DNA of 40,407 nt from Clostridia bacterium (GCA_017524615.1 JAFXVJ010000029.1:1-40407), one strand, 5' to 3'; shown: positions 1 through 8,317, numbered from the stretch's first letter. The notes: generated by a model not told the origin, from the sequence alone. Made by a program: numbers and translations.

Positions 1-86
1 CCAGAAGCCCCAAACGTTCGCAATCCCAGCGTAACACGCGACGATTCCTTGGTTCTATCGATCAAGCAGCTTCGCGAGGAGTGGGT

Positions 87-135
87 CCAGGGGATCATCC
101 CCTGGCGCGGGGTTCAGGGGCCGCGAAGGCCCCTG
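87..135. repeat. Two adjacent perfect hairpins at the left edge
   Basis: CCAGGGG (87-93) pairs with CCCCTGG (99-105), and CAGGGGCC (115-122) pairs with GGCCCCTG (128-135). Neither is followed by a T-run, so they do not look like terminators. One plus-strand frame stays open from base 1 to a stop at 190-192, but it runs straight through these palindromes and shows no recognisable protein. I read it as non-coding repeat sequence, although the 3' end of a gene beginning left of the window cannot be excluded. Confidence 0.35.
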
Positions 136-210
136 CCTCGTTCTCCTGATCTTATGTCTCTCTTTGCGAATTGTGTTTTAGAACGCGAATAGCATAATAG
201 TATAAAACAA

Positions 211-259
211 GCCATCCGTGGGTGAAAGCAGGCTTTCACCCACGGATGGCTTTCTTTTT
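211..259 (-). terminator. Bidirectional intrinsic terminator after the cation exporter
   Basis: A perfect 18-bp stem (211-228 with 233-250) has a four-base loop. On the minus strand it follows the cation exporter stop codon and is succeeded by a T-rich tract (TTGTTTTAT). On the plus strand it is followed by TTTCTTTTT, so it could stop transcription from both sides. Confidence 0.8.
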
Positions 260-298
260 CGGTGGGAAGCGGATCTTTTTCCAGCGGCCGATGTCCCG

Positions 299-1201
299 TC
301 AGGCTACCGTGTCGCTGTGGCCGGGGCCTTCCGCGGGATTCACATGGATCATGATGTGCTTCACCTGAGGGAATGCTTTTTCAATATCGCTGTGCACCTC
401 TTCAGCCCGGTGATGCGCTTCCGTCAGGGTCAAATCGCCGTTCATGGCCACTTCCATTTCGATATAAATCCGATTGCCGAACTTGCGGGTACGCAGCAGG
501 TCGATTCTGTCAATGCCATCGTGAGAAAGGGTGCATTGCCGCACCGCGGCTTCCGTTTCTTCGTCGCAGCTTTCGTCTACCATCTTGTTGACGGCGTCCC
601 GGAAAATATCGTAGGCGGCCTTGGCGATCATCAGGCAGATCACCAGACTGGCGATGGGATCCAGCACCGGAACGCCCAATTGCGCCCCGCTGATGCCGAT
701 CAGCGCGCCCACGGAGGACAGCGCGTCGGAGCGGTGATGCCAGGCGTCCGCCATCAGCGCGTCGGACTGGATCTGCCGGGCCGCCTTCCGGGTGTACCAG
801 TACATGCCTTCCTTGACCGCGATGGACACCGCCGCGGCGATCAGCGCCAGGATCCCGGGCACGGGCAAGGGATGCTCGTCGGCGGACAGAATGCTCTGCA
901 CCCCTTCCCATCCGATGAACAGCCCCGTGATCAGTAGCACGCCGGCCAGCACGATGGCCGCCACGCATTCCATGCGCTCGTGGCCGTAGGGATGCTCCCG
1001 GTCCGATTCCTTGCCTGCCGCCCGCATGCCGATGATGACCACCACCGTGCTGAATACATCCGACGCGGAATGGACGGCGTCCGATACCATGGCCCCCGAA
1101 TGGGCGATCAGACCGGCGGCCAGCTTGACGACCGATAACAGCAAATTGATCACAATGGTGATTTTCGATACCCGCAGCGCCGTTTGCGTATGATTCTCCA
1201 T
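299..1201 (-). CDS. Cation diffusion facilitator (probable Ni/Co or Zn efflux)
   Basis: This 300-residue protein is a proton-coupled divalent metal exporter of the CDF family in the cytoplasmic membrane. The N-terminal 200 residues hold about six membrane segments. HxxxD metal-site motifs occur in TM2 (H44-D48) and TM5 (H155-D159), and the conserved loop HPYGHERME lies near residues 70-78. A soluble C-terminal domain of about 90 residues carries further His and acidic residues. The start was set at 1201 because GGCAGGAAAC sits just upstream; the frame stays open further 5' but would run into the riboswitch. The NiCo-type leader suggests that nickel or cobalt is the physiological substrate. 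Family assignment is firm, metal specificity is inferred. Confidence 0.93.
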   Translation of the reverse strand: MENHTQTALRVSKITIVINLLLSVVKLAAGLIAHSGAMVSDAVHSASDVFSTVVVIIGMRAAGKESDREHPYGHERMECVAAIVLAGVLLITGLFIGWEGVQSILSADEHPLPVPGILALIAAAVSIAVKEGMYWYTRKAARQIQSDALMADAWHHRSDALSSVGALIGISGAQLGVPVLDPIASLVICLMIAKAAYDIFRDAVNKMVDESCDEETEAAVRQCTLSHDGIDRIDLLRTRKFGNRIYIEMEVAMNGDLTLTEAHHRAEEVHSDIEKAFPQVKHIMIHVNPAEGPGHSDTVA

Positions 1202-1233
1202 AATGTTTCCTGCCTTTTCTGTCTGTGCCACGC

Positions 1234-1330
1234 AAAAAAACGGGGCAGAGTGATGCGCGCTGTCCCGCAGATGATGCCATGCATCCACTGCCGCCCGTGC
1301 GGCCCGGCTCCCAGAGGCCTGATCATTGAT
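1234..1330 (-). promoter_or_regulatory. NiCo riboswitch with overlapping terminator
   Basis: Read on the minus strand, the leader contains the blocks I associate with the NiCo (czcD) aptamer: CAGGC, then AGCCGGGC, a short stem, GCGGCA, GGATG, and finally CATCTGCGGGACAGC. The closing GGGACAG (1260-1266) also forms the 5' arm of a terminator whose other arm is CTGCCCCG (1241-1248), followed by seven U residues (1234-1240). Metal binding would sequester GGGACAG, prevent the terminator and allow exporter expression. The promoter places the transcript start at about 1330, right at the aptamer. The P2 hairpin looks unusually short (CTC-TGG-GAG). The assignment comes from motif recall, not a covariance-model search. 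Confidence 0.82.
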
Positions 1331-1336
1331 ACATGG

Positions 1337-1365
1337 ATTATATCCCATTCTTCAGAAAAGATCAA
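1337..1365 (-). promoter_or_regulatory. Sigma-A promoter of the cation exporter
   Basis: On the minus strand TTGATC (1360-1365) and TATAAT (1337-1342) are separated by 17 bases. The expected start, near 1330, coincides with the 5' end of the riboswitch. Confidence 0.7.
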
Positions 1366-1474
1366 CTGATTTTTGGAACGCGGCGGCGAGGCTCGCCGTG
1401 TCCTTTTCAGGCCGTATACATATTTTCCCCTTCATCGGAATAACCATGGACAGGAGCGATAGGAGGGAATGTGA

Positions 1475-3010
1475 ATGGAAATGCAGTGGATTCGTGAAAA
1501 TATGGAAACGGAGCAAATGATTGCCGCCAAGCCCACCCAGGTATCGGTGGAGGCGGAGGTGGCGCTGCCCGGCGGGCTGCGGGAGGAGGCGCGGGTCTAT
1601 TATGCCGACGCGTCCGCCGCGGTGAACGGCGGCGAACTGACGGGCAACCGTGTGACGGCGGATGGGCGGGTGACCTTTCATGTGCTCTATGCCCAGGGCG
1701 ACCTGGCCCATGTGGACGCGCTGGAAGCGTCGGCGGACTTTTCCCAGGCCCTGCCGCTGAAGGAAGAAAACACGCAGATGGCCGCCTTGCGCCTGCAGCC
1801 CCGGGCGGAGGTGCAGCACGTGAGCGCGAAGGCGTTCAACGGCCGGCTGCTGCTGCGGGCCATCCTGAACCTGACGGCGGAGGCGGCGCTGCCGCGCACG
1901 GTATCCTTCATCCGGGACGCGGCGGAGGCGCCGGAGGCCCAGAAGGCGATGCAGACCATCCGCCTGCAGCGCACGGTGGGGGAGGGGGAAAACCAGATCC
2001 TGCTGCGGGAGGAATTCCCGCTGAATGACGCGCTGCAAATCAAAAACACCCTGTATGCGACGGCGCATGCCCAGGTGGAGGACATTCTGGGCGGCGCGGA
2101 CGGACGGGCGACCGTGACCGGCACCATCACCCTGGACGCCTGCCACACCTCCGCCCTGCCCGGACGGCCCCTGGTGGCCACCCGGCATACCATCCCCTTT
2201 GAACAGGCGGTCAGCCTGAGCGGCGCATTGGGCGACGCGCTGGCGGCCAAATCCACCGTGCGGGATGTGGCGGTCCTGAGCCAGGAGGGGGAGGACGGCG
2301 GCAGGCTCATGCGCGCCGAGGTGCAGCTGTTCACGGAGCTGACCGCCGTGGAGGACGCGGAAATGACAGTGCTGCGGGATGTGTTCACCGTCGCCGGCGA
2401 CGCCGTGGAAACCCGGGTGCAGCGAGTCGTGTTCCGCAGCGGCACAATCCATGAAACGGCGGCGGAAAGCGGGAAAACGGTGATGAGCCTGCCGGAAGGA
2501 TCGCCCCGGGTGAAGACGGCGCTGCTGGGCTTTGTGCGGCCCATCATCGTGCAGGCGGAACGGCAGCGCGGCAGGCTGGCGGTGGAGGGCATACTGGATG
2601 CCGCGGTGCTCTATCAGACCGACGACAGCGACGTGCCGGTGGCCGTGCAGCAGGAGGAACCCTTTCGGGCCGTTTTTTCCATCGAGTCCGCACCGGAGGA
2701 CGCCCTGAGCCTCACGGCCGGGCAGGTGGAGGTGAACGCCGTCACCGGCGACCGGGTGGAATTCAAGTATATCCTTCATCTCAGCGTGGAGGGCGTGCGC
2801 AAGGACGCCGCCGACGTGATCGTGGATGCCGCCATGACGGAGCCGACGGAGGCGCACCGCGGTATCATGCTGTATTATGTGCAGCCCGGGGAGGACGTGT
2901 GGGATATCGCCAAGCGCTACCGGGTGCCGCTGGAGGAGCTCCGCCAGCTGAATCCCACCCTGGGCGACACCGTGGCCGTGGGCACCCCGGTGATCGCGTA
3001 TAAGCGGTAG
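1475..3010 (+). CDS. sipL: SipL-like spore coat morphogenesis protein (SPOCS + LysM)
   Basis: This 511-residue soluble protein consists mainly of beta-rich SPOCS (DUF3794) domains and ends in a LysM domain, roughly residues 463-510, beginning YYVQPGEDVWDIAKRY. That architecture and length match clostridial SipL, which binds SpoIVA and anchors the coat on the forespore surface. No signal peptide is seen, consistent with action in the mother-cell cytoplasm. AGGAGGG lies seven bases before the ATG. Other DUF3794 proteins exist in Clostridia, so SipL identity rests on the C-terminal LysM and overall size. A sporulation promoter was not clearly identified; CATATTTT near 1420-1435 is only a weak sigma-E-like -10. 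The gene stands alone, divergent from the cation exporter. Confidence 0.8.
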   Translation: MEMQWIRENMETEQMIAAKPTQVSVEAEVALPGGLREEARVYYADASAAVNGGELTGNRVTADGRVTFHVLYAQGDLAHVDALEASADFSQALPLKEENTQMAALRLQPRAEVQHVSAKAFNGRLLLRAILNLTAEAALPRTVSFIRDAAEAPEAQKAMQTIRLQRTVGEGENQILLREEFPLNDALQIKNTLYATAHAQVEDILGGADGRATVTGTITLDACHTSALPGRPLVATRHTIPFEQAVSLSGALGDALAAKSTVRDVAVLSQEGEDGGRLMRAEVQLFTELTAVEDAEMTVLRDVFTVAGDAVETRVQRVVFRSGTIHETAAESGKTVMSLPEGSPRVKTALLGFVRPIIVQAERQRGRLAVEGILDAAVLYQTDDSDVPVAVQQEEPFRAVFSIESAPEDALSLTAGQVEVNAVTGDRVEFKYILHLSVEGVRKDAADVIVDAAMTEPTEAHRGIMLYYVQPGEDVWDIAKRYRVPLEELRQLNPTLGDTVAVGTPVIAYKR

Positions 3011-3127
3011 CGTGATCCGGCTTGAGGGCTGCGCGCCGCAAACGCCGCGGTTCCTCAGAGTATCAATACAAAGAGTTTTCGCAACAACGATTCTTCACGG
3101 TAAGTCAGGAAGAAAAAAGAACATTCC

Positions 3128-3253
3128 TGTCATCTTGAGCGGAGTGGAGCGGGAGCGGAACGGAGCCGAAAGATCTGTTTGCCGTGTCAACGATCCACGC
3201 ATAGATCCCTCGGCTGCGCTTCGCCTCCCGGCTTCGCATTGCCCGGGATGACA
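3128..3253. repeat. 126-bp imperfect palindromic dispersed-type repeat
   Basis: The element begins TGTCATCTTGAGCGGAG (3128) and ends GGGATGACA (3253), so its termini are inverted copies of TGTCATC. The arms continue imperfectly inward, with AGATCT and AGATCCCTCGG around the centre. Short elements with TGTCATCCTGAGCG-like ends are common dispersed repeats in bacterial chromosomes. There is no coding capacity. It occupies part of the 476-base gap between the SipL-like gene and the SH3 protein. The rest of that gap holds only a long-range inverted repeat (AAAAAGCTC near 3299 with GAGCTTTTT near 3376). Confidence 0.6.
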
Positions 3254-3486
3254 CTGAAGAAGAGTTCGTTTCCTTGACACTCCGCGAAGAGTCAATAAAA
3301 AAGCTCGTATCGGCGGATTCGCCGCAGACGGCCACGCGCAGCGGATATCGTCTGTGGGAAGATCAGCCGGTATGAGCTTTTTGTCTTTTGGGCGGATGGT
3401 GAGGCGGCCACGGGGAGAAAGCCCCGCCATTCCCGCCCCGATATACGAGTACTGCATCCCCCATCGGTACCGATCCGCCGCCTGAA

Positions 3487-4965
3487 TCAATTCCCGCTCA
3501 AGGGAAACACGATCATTTCCTCGGCATGCAGGCCTGTATTGGCGTGAACGGGGCACACACCCAGCACGGCGGTATTGCCCGGAATGGTGGAGGACACAGT
3601 GAACACGGAAACCCAGGCGTCGCTGGCAGTCAATTGCTGCCCGGCGGACAGGGCGCTGAGGGGCGTGTTGTTGGCATAGAGGCGATAGCCGGTAATGGCG
3701 TCGGCCCCAGCGGCAGACCAGGCAAGGGGCGCTGTCACGGTAATGGCAGCCTCCACGTTAGCGCCGAATGTCACTTCTGCCGTGGCGCGGGCGGTGTATT
3801 CACCGTTTTGATAATCGCCGTTCAGGGTGCGGCGGGCGGCGCCCCGCTGGATGGCGGATGCGGGCACGAAGCCGCGGACGGGCTGGCCTGCGCCGGACAC
3901 CTCCACGTAGACCCAATCGCCCATGGTGGCCAGCCAATAGACCCCCGCTTGGCCGGCGGCCAGGGTGGACAGGGCCGTTTTGCTGTTCAGGGGGTCATCG
4001 GTCAGGAAGGTGCCAGTGGTGACGGTGGCCTCCTGGAATTCAAAGCGCAGAGGGGACACGGAGGCCGATCTGGGCAGGGCGCTCTGGGAGATATAGCCGA
4101 TGCGCATCTGGGTGGAATTGATGTTGTACTGAATCATGATATAGCCGTTTTCGGAGCCGAACACCTGGATCCAGTCATTGGTGGATACGGAGGCCTTTCC
4201 GCCCGCGCCCCGGACGTATTCCCGGCCGGGCCCGGAATAGACCTCGAATTTCTGCCCGCCGGTGAACTTGATCTTTTCGGCTTTCAGGGTGCCGGAGGGA
4301 ATGGAAGGAGGATTGCTGAGCTTGTCCCGGGCGGCCTTGAGGGTGCGGGGGAAGGCGCTGAGGCTGAAATAGCGCATGTTGGTCTCCACCACGCCGTAGG
4401 CGGTGCCGTGGACAGCGCCTTCATTCAGCCAATAGGAAATGGAATCATTGGTGACGATGGCCTCGTCCCAGACGGAATTGAACAGCACCGCCCGCACGTT
4501 CCATTGGCCGTTCTTGTTCACTTCAAAGATCAGGCAGGTGTCCGCCTGCTCCATATCCTCCTCCCTGAAATACGTGATATCCAGCACGTCGCCGAAGGTA
4601 TAGGACCCGGCGGAGGCAAATTCGATGGAGCCGGAGGCATGGGTCAGGAAGAAGGTGCCTTTGTCCTGGGGCAGGCAATTGTCTGTACGGAGCCAGTAGA
4701 TCCACTTGCCGTTTTGCTTTTCAAAGCCGTACAGCACGTTGTGGCCGCCTTTCTGGGCCACGGCGAAGGCATAGCTGCCGCCCACGGTGTTTTCAATGGC
4801 CACGAAGGCGTTGGCGCCCACGGTATAGCCGCTGAAATCGGAAGAGGAGAAGAACTGGTGGATCTCAGCGGGCAGCGCGCATTGGATGCTGGCTCCTTCG
4901 GCCAGGACGGGCAGGGCCGCCGCCGCTGTCAGCAGGATCAGCAGCAGGGAAATGATGCGTTTCAT
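3487..4965 (-). CDS. Secreted protein with two SH3-like domains
   Basis: The product (492 residues) begins with a classical signal peptide (MKRIISLLLILLTAAAALP, cleavage likely after VLAEG near residue 24) and has no later membrane segment, so it should be exported. Residues about 30-210 form a domain I do not recognise. Next come an SH3b-like domain (about 235-300, containing VYSGPGREY), a second SH3-like domain (about 310-370) and a C-terminal beta-sandwich-like region. Bacterial SH3 domains usually bind cell wall. AAAGGAGAT lies seven bases before the ATG. It sits 81 bases after an anti-sigma-like gene on the same strand, so it may be a target or third member of that unit. Specific function unknown. 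Confidence 0.75.
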   Translation of the reverse strand: MKRIISLLLILLTAAAALPVLAEGASIQCALPAEIHQFFSSSDFSGYTVGANAFVAIENTVGGSYAFAVAQKGGHNVLYGFEKQNGKWIYWLRTDNCLPQDKGTFFLTHASGSIEFASAGSYTFGDVLDITYFREEDMEQADTCLIFEVNKNGQWNVRAVLFNSVWDEAIVTNDSISYWLNEGAVHGTAYGVVETNMRYFSLSAFPRTLKAARDKLSNPPSIPSGTLKAEKIKFTGGQKFEVYSGPGREYVRGAGGKASVSTNDWIQVFGSENGYIMIQYNINSTQMRIGYISQSALPRSASVSPLRFEFQEATVTTGTFLTDDPLNSKTALSTLAAGQAGVYWLATMGDWVYVEVSGAGQPVRGFVPASAIQRGAARRTLNGDYQNGEYTARATAEVTFGANVEAAITVTAPLAWSAAGADAITGYRLYANNTPLSALSAGQQLTASDAWVSVFTVSSTIPGNTAVLGVCPVHANTGLHAEEMIVFPLSGN

Positions 4966-5046
4966 GAAAAGGATCTCCTTTCAAATTGGTTTCACCTGTT
5001 ATGACAGCGGAACGGGCGGAAATGTTTCATCCCTGACGGGATTTTT

Positions 5047-5928
5047 TTATTCTTTCAGCCGGATCACCGAATCCGCGATGGCCAGCACGTCGGCCTCCTC
5101 CCCGAACAGGGTGAGGGTGCGGCCGCCCACGTCCCAGGCCAGCATCACGCCTTCGTCGGAGGCCAGCCGGAGGACGACGGATCCGTCGGACAGTTGCGCA
5201 TAATCCCGCTGAGCCTGGCCGGGAACGGTGACGGACCGGGGCTCGTCATACTCTATGAACACCAGCTCCCGATCGTCCCGGGTATAGGCGACGGTATGCG
5301 CGCCGTCCTCCTGAATCAGCATGGACAGGGAATAGCCCCGGGGCAGGAATTGGGGGAAGTAAGCGCCGGTCCACTGGCTGGGCGCGGCAGCGGCGGGGGG
5401 CGTTTCAGTGGGCGCGGGAGATTCCGTTTCATCCACAAAAGGCGTTTCGGTGGGCAATACATGCGGAGTTTCTGATGGAATTGGAGAAGATGTGGAGAAT
5501 GATAGATCGTCTGGCGCTTCCTGCGGCGTGGAAGTGGGGGATAACGCTTCCCCGGGGGCCGGGGTGGGCGTATCGGCGGGGACCTGCGCCGGCACGGAGG
5601 ATGGAACCGGGGAATAGTACGGCGCCACGGAGGGAGAGGGGGCGGAGGCTAGCGGCGCGGGATCGGGCGGCGTGAACGGACGCAGGCCCAGATACAGCGC
5701 GCCTGCGATCAGCACCAGGCAGGCGGCGATGCGCAGCGCGGCGGCGCGGCGGCCGGAGGATGATCCGGCATACCGGGCGATGACACGGAAGGCATTCCGG
5801 CGGTGACGGGTGAACAGCGCTTCCGCTTCCTGTATCTCCGCGTCTGTCAATTGGCGCTCCAGCTGATCCGTTTCATCCTGGGCCAGCAGGGCGCAGGCCT
5901 GACGCAGCAATTCTTCCTGACGGGTCAT
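5047..5928 (-). CDS. Anti-sigma-factor-like single-pass membrane protein
   Basis: The 293-residue product has a cytoplasmic N-terminal segment of about 65 residues, one membrane helix (about 67-84), a long Pro/Ser/Thr-rich linker (about 88-185) and an extracytoplasmic C-terminal domain of about 105 residues. That domain resembles the DUF4367 type found on clostridial anti-sigma factors. The start codon overlaps the stop of the upstream sigma gene by four bases (ATGA), implying translational coupling, and GGAAAGGAGG precedes it. Gene order and topology support a partner that holds the sigma factor at the membrane until a surface signal arrives. No zinc-binding anti-sigma motif is visible, so the mechanism is inferred. 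Confidence 0.72.
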   Translation of the reverse strand: MTRQEELLRQACALLAQDETDQLERQLTDAEIQEAEALFTRHRRNAFRVIARYAGSSSGRRAAALRIAACLVLIAGALYLGLRPFTPPDPAPLASAPSPSVAPYYSPVPSSVPAQVPADTPTPAPGEALSPTSTPQEAPDDLSFSTSSPIPSETPHVLPTETPFVDETESPAPTETPPAAAAPSQWTGAYFPQFLPRGYSLSMLIQEDGAHTVAYTRDDRELVFIEYDEPRSVTVPGQAQRDYAQLSDGSVVLRLASDEGVMLAWDVGGRTLTLFGEEADVLAIADSVIRLKE

Positions 5929-6473
5929 GGCAGTTCCTCCTTTCCGCCCAGCAAGCGGGCCAGGTTTTTCCGCGCGCGGCTCAGATGCACGCGAACGGAC
6001 ACGGGCTTCAGACCCGTTTCCGCGGCGATCTCCTCATCGGTCATTTCCCGGAAATACCGCATCATCATCAGATCCTTTTCCCGGGCAGACAGGCTCCGGA
6101 TAGCGTCCCGAATGCGCTCCACCCCGGCCTGCTCCAGCAGGCGGTCGTCCACATGGCCCTGCCCGGCCAGATCCTCAATGGCCACATCGCCGTCTATCCG
6201 CTCCCGCTTTTTGCGGTTCAGCTGGGAAATGGCGGTGTGTCTAACAGTAATGACAACGTAGGAGCGCAGTTTGTTACATTCCAGCCCCCGCAAAACGGAG
6301 ATTTTTTTCGTCAGGGCGATCAGGCTGTCGCTGACGGCGTCCTCCGCCGCCTGGGGGTTCCGGGTGATCCGCAGGGCCTGGGCGTACATCAGCCGATGAT
6401 AATCCAGATAGACGCTTTCCAGAAAGCGCCGGTCATCTTCGTCATCCATCAGCAAAAAAATCAAAGGGATCAA
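5925..6473 (-). CDS. ECF-type sigma-70 family factor
   Basis: The protein (about 182 residues) has sigma region 2 (DYHRLMYAQALRI, then AAEDAVSDSLIAL) and region 4 (LSAREKDLMMMRYFREMTDE followed by a helix-turn-helix ending VRVHLSRARKNL). It lacks region 3, as ECF factors do. I chose the TTG at 6473 (MIPLIFLLMDDEDD). The promoter -10 lies at 6508-6513, which rules out starts further upstream. The only other candidate, ATG at 6485, abuts the AAAAAAGG ribosome site with no spacing, while the TTG is about 11 bases from it. It directs RNA polymerase to a regulon that may include the neighbouring secreted SH3 protein; this is inference. Confidence 0.85.
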   Translation of the reverse strand: MIPLIFLLMDDEDDRRFLESVYLDYHRLMYAQALRITRNPQAAEDAVSDSLIALTKKISVLRGLECNKLRSYVVITVRHTAISQLNRKKRERIDGDVAIEDLAGQGHVDDRLLEQAGVERIRDAIRSLSAREKDLMMMRYFREMTDEEIAAETGLKPVSVRVHLSRARKNLARLLGGKEELP

Positions 6474-6507
6474 GGCGTTTCCCATCCTTTTTTCTGTCGT
6501 TCGGTTC

Positions 6508-6536
6508 ATTATAAAAGCTGCGGCGGGAAATGTCAA
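6508..6536 (-). promoter_or_regulatory. Consensus sigma-A promoter of the sigma-factor operon
   Basis: TTGACA (6531-6536) and TATAAT (6508-6513) are separated by exactly 17 bases on the minus strand. This is a perfect housekeeping promoter rather than an obvious autoregulated ECF promoter. Confidence 0.85.
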
Positions 6537-6597
6537 ACACGGGGGGGAGGGGCACCGGACGGGGAAGAGCGCATTCCGTTTTCTGCGCGCCCATCGC

Positions 6598-6626
6598 TTT
6601 ACAGCGGAAGAAAAACATGGTATAAT
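6598..6626 (+). promoter_or_regulatory. Sigma-A promoter of trpS
   Basis: TTTACA (6598-6603) and TATAAT (6621-6626) have a 17-base spacer. The leader to the trpS start is only about 35 bases, so there is no room for a T-box. Confidence 0.8.
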
Positions 6627-6666
6627 TCATTCCGGCGGCAAAGAGATAGGAAAGGGGATCCTCTGT

Positions 6667-7674
6667 ATGGAAAACGCGGTCAACGAAAAGAGAAAAGTGG
6701 TTTTTTCGGGCATTCAGCCCTCCGGCAATATCACATTGGGGAATTATATCGGCGCCCTGCGCAATTTTACCTCCTTTGACGACGCGGACTGCCTGTATTG
6801 CCTGGCGGATCTGCACACCCTGACGGTGCGCCAGGTGCCGGCGGAGCTGCGCAAGCGCACGGCCTCGCTGGCCGCCATTTATGTGGCCTGCGGCCTGGAC
6901 CCGGACAAGAATATTATTTATTGCCAGAGCCATGTGCCCGCTCACGCGGAACTGGCCTGGATCCTGAACTGCTACACCTACATGGGCGAGTTGTCCCGCA
7001 TGACGCAGTTCAAGGATAAGAGCCAGAAGCATGCCGACAACATCAACGCCGGCCTGTTCGATTATCCGGTGCTGATGGCCTCCGATATCCTGCTGTACCA
7101 GACCGATCTGGTGCCCGTGGGCGGCGATCAGAAGCAGCACGTGGAAATCTGCCGGGACATTGCCCAGCGGTTCAACGGCCTTTACGGCGACGTGTTCACC
7201 ATTCCGGAGCCCTACATCCCCAAGGCCACGGCAAAGATCATGAGCCTGAGCGAGCCTACGAAAAAAATGAGCAAGTCCGACCCGGAGGATACCTTCATCG
7301 CCGTTCTGGACAAGCCCGAGGACATCCGTCGGAAGCTCAAGCGCGCCGTCACCGACAGCGACGGCGAAATCCGCTACGATCCGGAAAACAAGCCCGGCGT
7401 TTCCAATCTGCTCACCATCCTGAGCGTGCTCAAGAAGGAAAGCATGGAGGACACCGTTGCTTCCCTGTCCGGCCTGGGCTACGGCGCGCTGAAGGAAGCC
7501 GTGGCCGAAGCGGTGATTGCCGAATTATCGCCCATCCAGGAGCGCTATAACGCCATCATCGCCGACAAGGACGGCCTGAGCGCCATGCTGAAGCGCAATG
7601 CCGAACGGGCGGCGTACCTGGCCCAGAAGACGCTGCGGAAGGTATACAAAAAAGTGGGGCTGTATCAGGTGTAA
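6667..7674 (+). CDS. trpS: Tryptophan--tRNA ligase
   Basis: This class Ic aminoacyl-tRNA synthetase charges tRNA-Trp in the cytoplasm. At 335 residues it is of normal length. The HIGH-type signature is TLGNYIGAL (residues 23-31) following SGIQPSGNI, and the KMSKS loop is KKMSKSDPED at about 199-208. The MGELSRMTQFKDKS stretch and the C-terminal tRNA-binding helices are also typical. AGGAAAGGGG precedes the ATG. It has its own promoter, and a stem-loop with a T-run follows it, so it appears to be largely monocistronic despite same-strand genes downstream. Confidence 0.97.
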   Translation: MENAVNEKRKVVFSGIQPSGNITLGNYIGALRNFTSFDDADCLYCLADLHTLTVRQVPAELRKRTASLAAIYVACGLDPDKNIIYCQSHVPAHAELAWILNCYTYMGELSRMTQFKDKSQKHADNINAGLFDYPVLMASDILLYQTDLVPVGGDQKQHVEICRDIAQRFNGLYGDVFTIPEPYIPKATAKIMSLSEPTKKMSKSDPEDTFIAVLDKPEDIRRKLKRAVTDSDGEIRYDPENKPGVSNLLTILSVLKKESMEDTVASLSGLGYGALKEAVAEAVIAELSPIQERYNAIIADKDGLSAMLKRNAERAAYLAQKTLRKVYKKVGLYQV

Positions 7675-7689
7675 GGCGGAACGGACACA

Positions 7690-7744
7690 GCGGGAAAACG
7701 GGAGGCAGGGCGCTGCGTCCCCCGCGTGCCCGTTCGGTTTTTCC
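7690..7744 (+). terminator. Probable terminator after trpS
   Basis: AACGGG (7697-7702) pairs with CCCGTT (7729-7734), with an inner GGCA/TGCC alternative. CGG and five T residues follow (7738-7742). A second perfect hairpin (CCCGGCG/CGCCGGG) lies a little further on without a T-run. Confidence 0.45.
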
Positions 7745-7822
7745 TGCCGGCCCTTCATGCTTCCCGGCGCGCACGACGCCGGGCGGATGCTGGCTGAGAT
7801 TGTACGCAAAGGAGAGATGCCG

Positions 7823-8293
7823 ATGCTGGGCAAGCCGGAGGACGGCTGGGCGCTGTTCCAATTGGGCAGCGAAGAAACGGCTTATGATTTGAGTTATGTG
7901 ACCGATGTGGCGGTTGAATGGCTGGCCCAGGCCATCCACGGCCTGACGACCCTGGACGTGTTTTCCGTTCACGGTTACTGCGAGCCGGGGCGGATGGTGT
8001 GCACCGTCAGCTATTGGTGCTGCTATGTGATTTTTGAGGACGACGATCGGGCCCCGGGCTGCCACGGCGTCACCCAATTGCATGTGAGCATGCTGGACTT
8101 CTGCCGGATGCTGCACAGGGACATTTCGGAGAACCTGGATGACTGGGTGAATTGGAACGAAGGCGATATGGAAGCGCAGGGCGATGGGGCCGAGCAGCGG
8201 CGAAAAGCGGAGATCCGGGAAAAGCTGGATGCCCTGGCCAGGCTGATCGAGGAGAAAAAGGAAGACTTTGAGGAAGATCATTGCTTTATCTGA
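7823..8293 (+). CDS. Uncharacterised 156-residue protein
   Basis: I do not recognise this family. The product is a soluble acidic protein without signal peptide or membrane helix. The N-terminal two thirds look like an alpha/beta fold with several Cys, Trp and Tyr residues (for example VSYWCCYVIFEDDD). The C-terminal third is a charged helix (about 120-150) rich in Lys, Glu and Asp. AAAGGAG lies upstream of two close ATGs, and the second (7823) has the proper spacing. It ends 24 bases before the P1-family peptidase gene, suggesting co-transcription, but the context does not reveal a function. Confidence 0.7.
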   Translation: MLGKPEDGWALFQLGSEETAYDLSYVTDVAVEWLAQAIHGLTTLDVFSVHGYCEPGRMVCTVSYWCCYVIFEDDDRAPGCHGVTQLHVSMLDFCRMLHRDISENLDDWVNWNEGDMEAQGDGAEQRRKAEIREKLDALARLIEEKKEDFEEDHCFI

Positions 8294-8317
8294 CACAATA
8301 GCGGCGAGGTGATTGTC

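Noticed and set aside
1202-1348. N-terminal extension of the cation exporter frame
   Set aside because: The in-frame codons lie in the riboswitch and its terminator, and a good ribosome site precedes the ATG at 1201.
3012-3251. Short plus-strand open frame after the SipL-like gene
   Set aside because: It runs through the 126-bp palindromic repeat and has no ribosome site.
5020-5050. Terminator-like hairpin with T-run on the plus strand
   Set aside because: ATCCC-GGGAT followed by T residues is present, but no plus-strand transcript is expected to end there.
6474-6536. Longer N-terminus for the sigma factor
   Set aside because: Those codons overlap the -10 and -35 of its own promoter.
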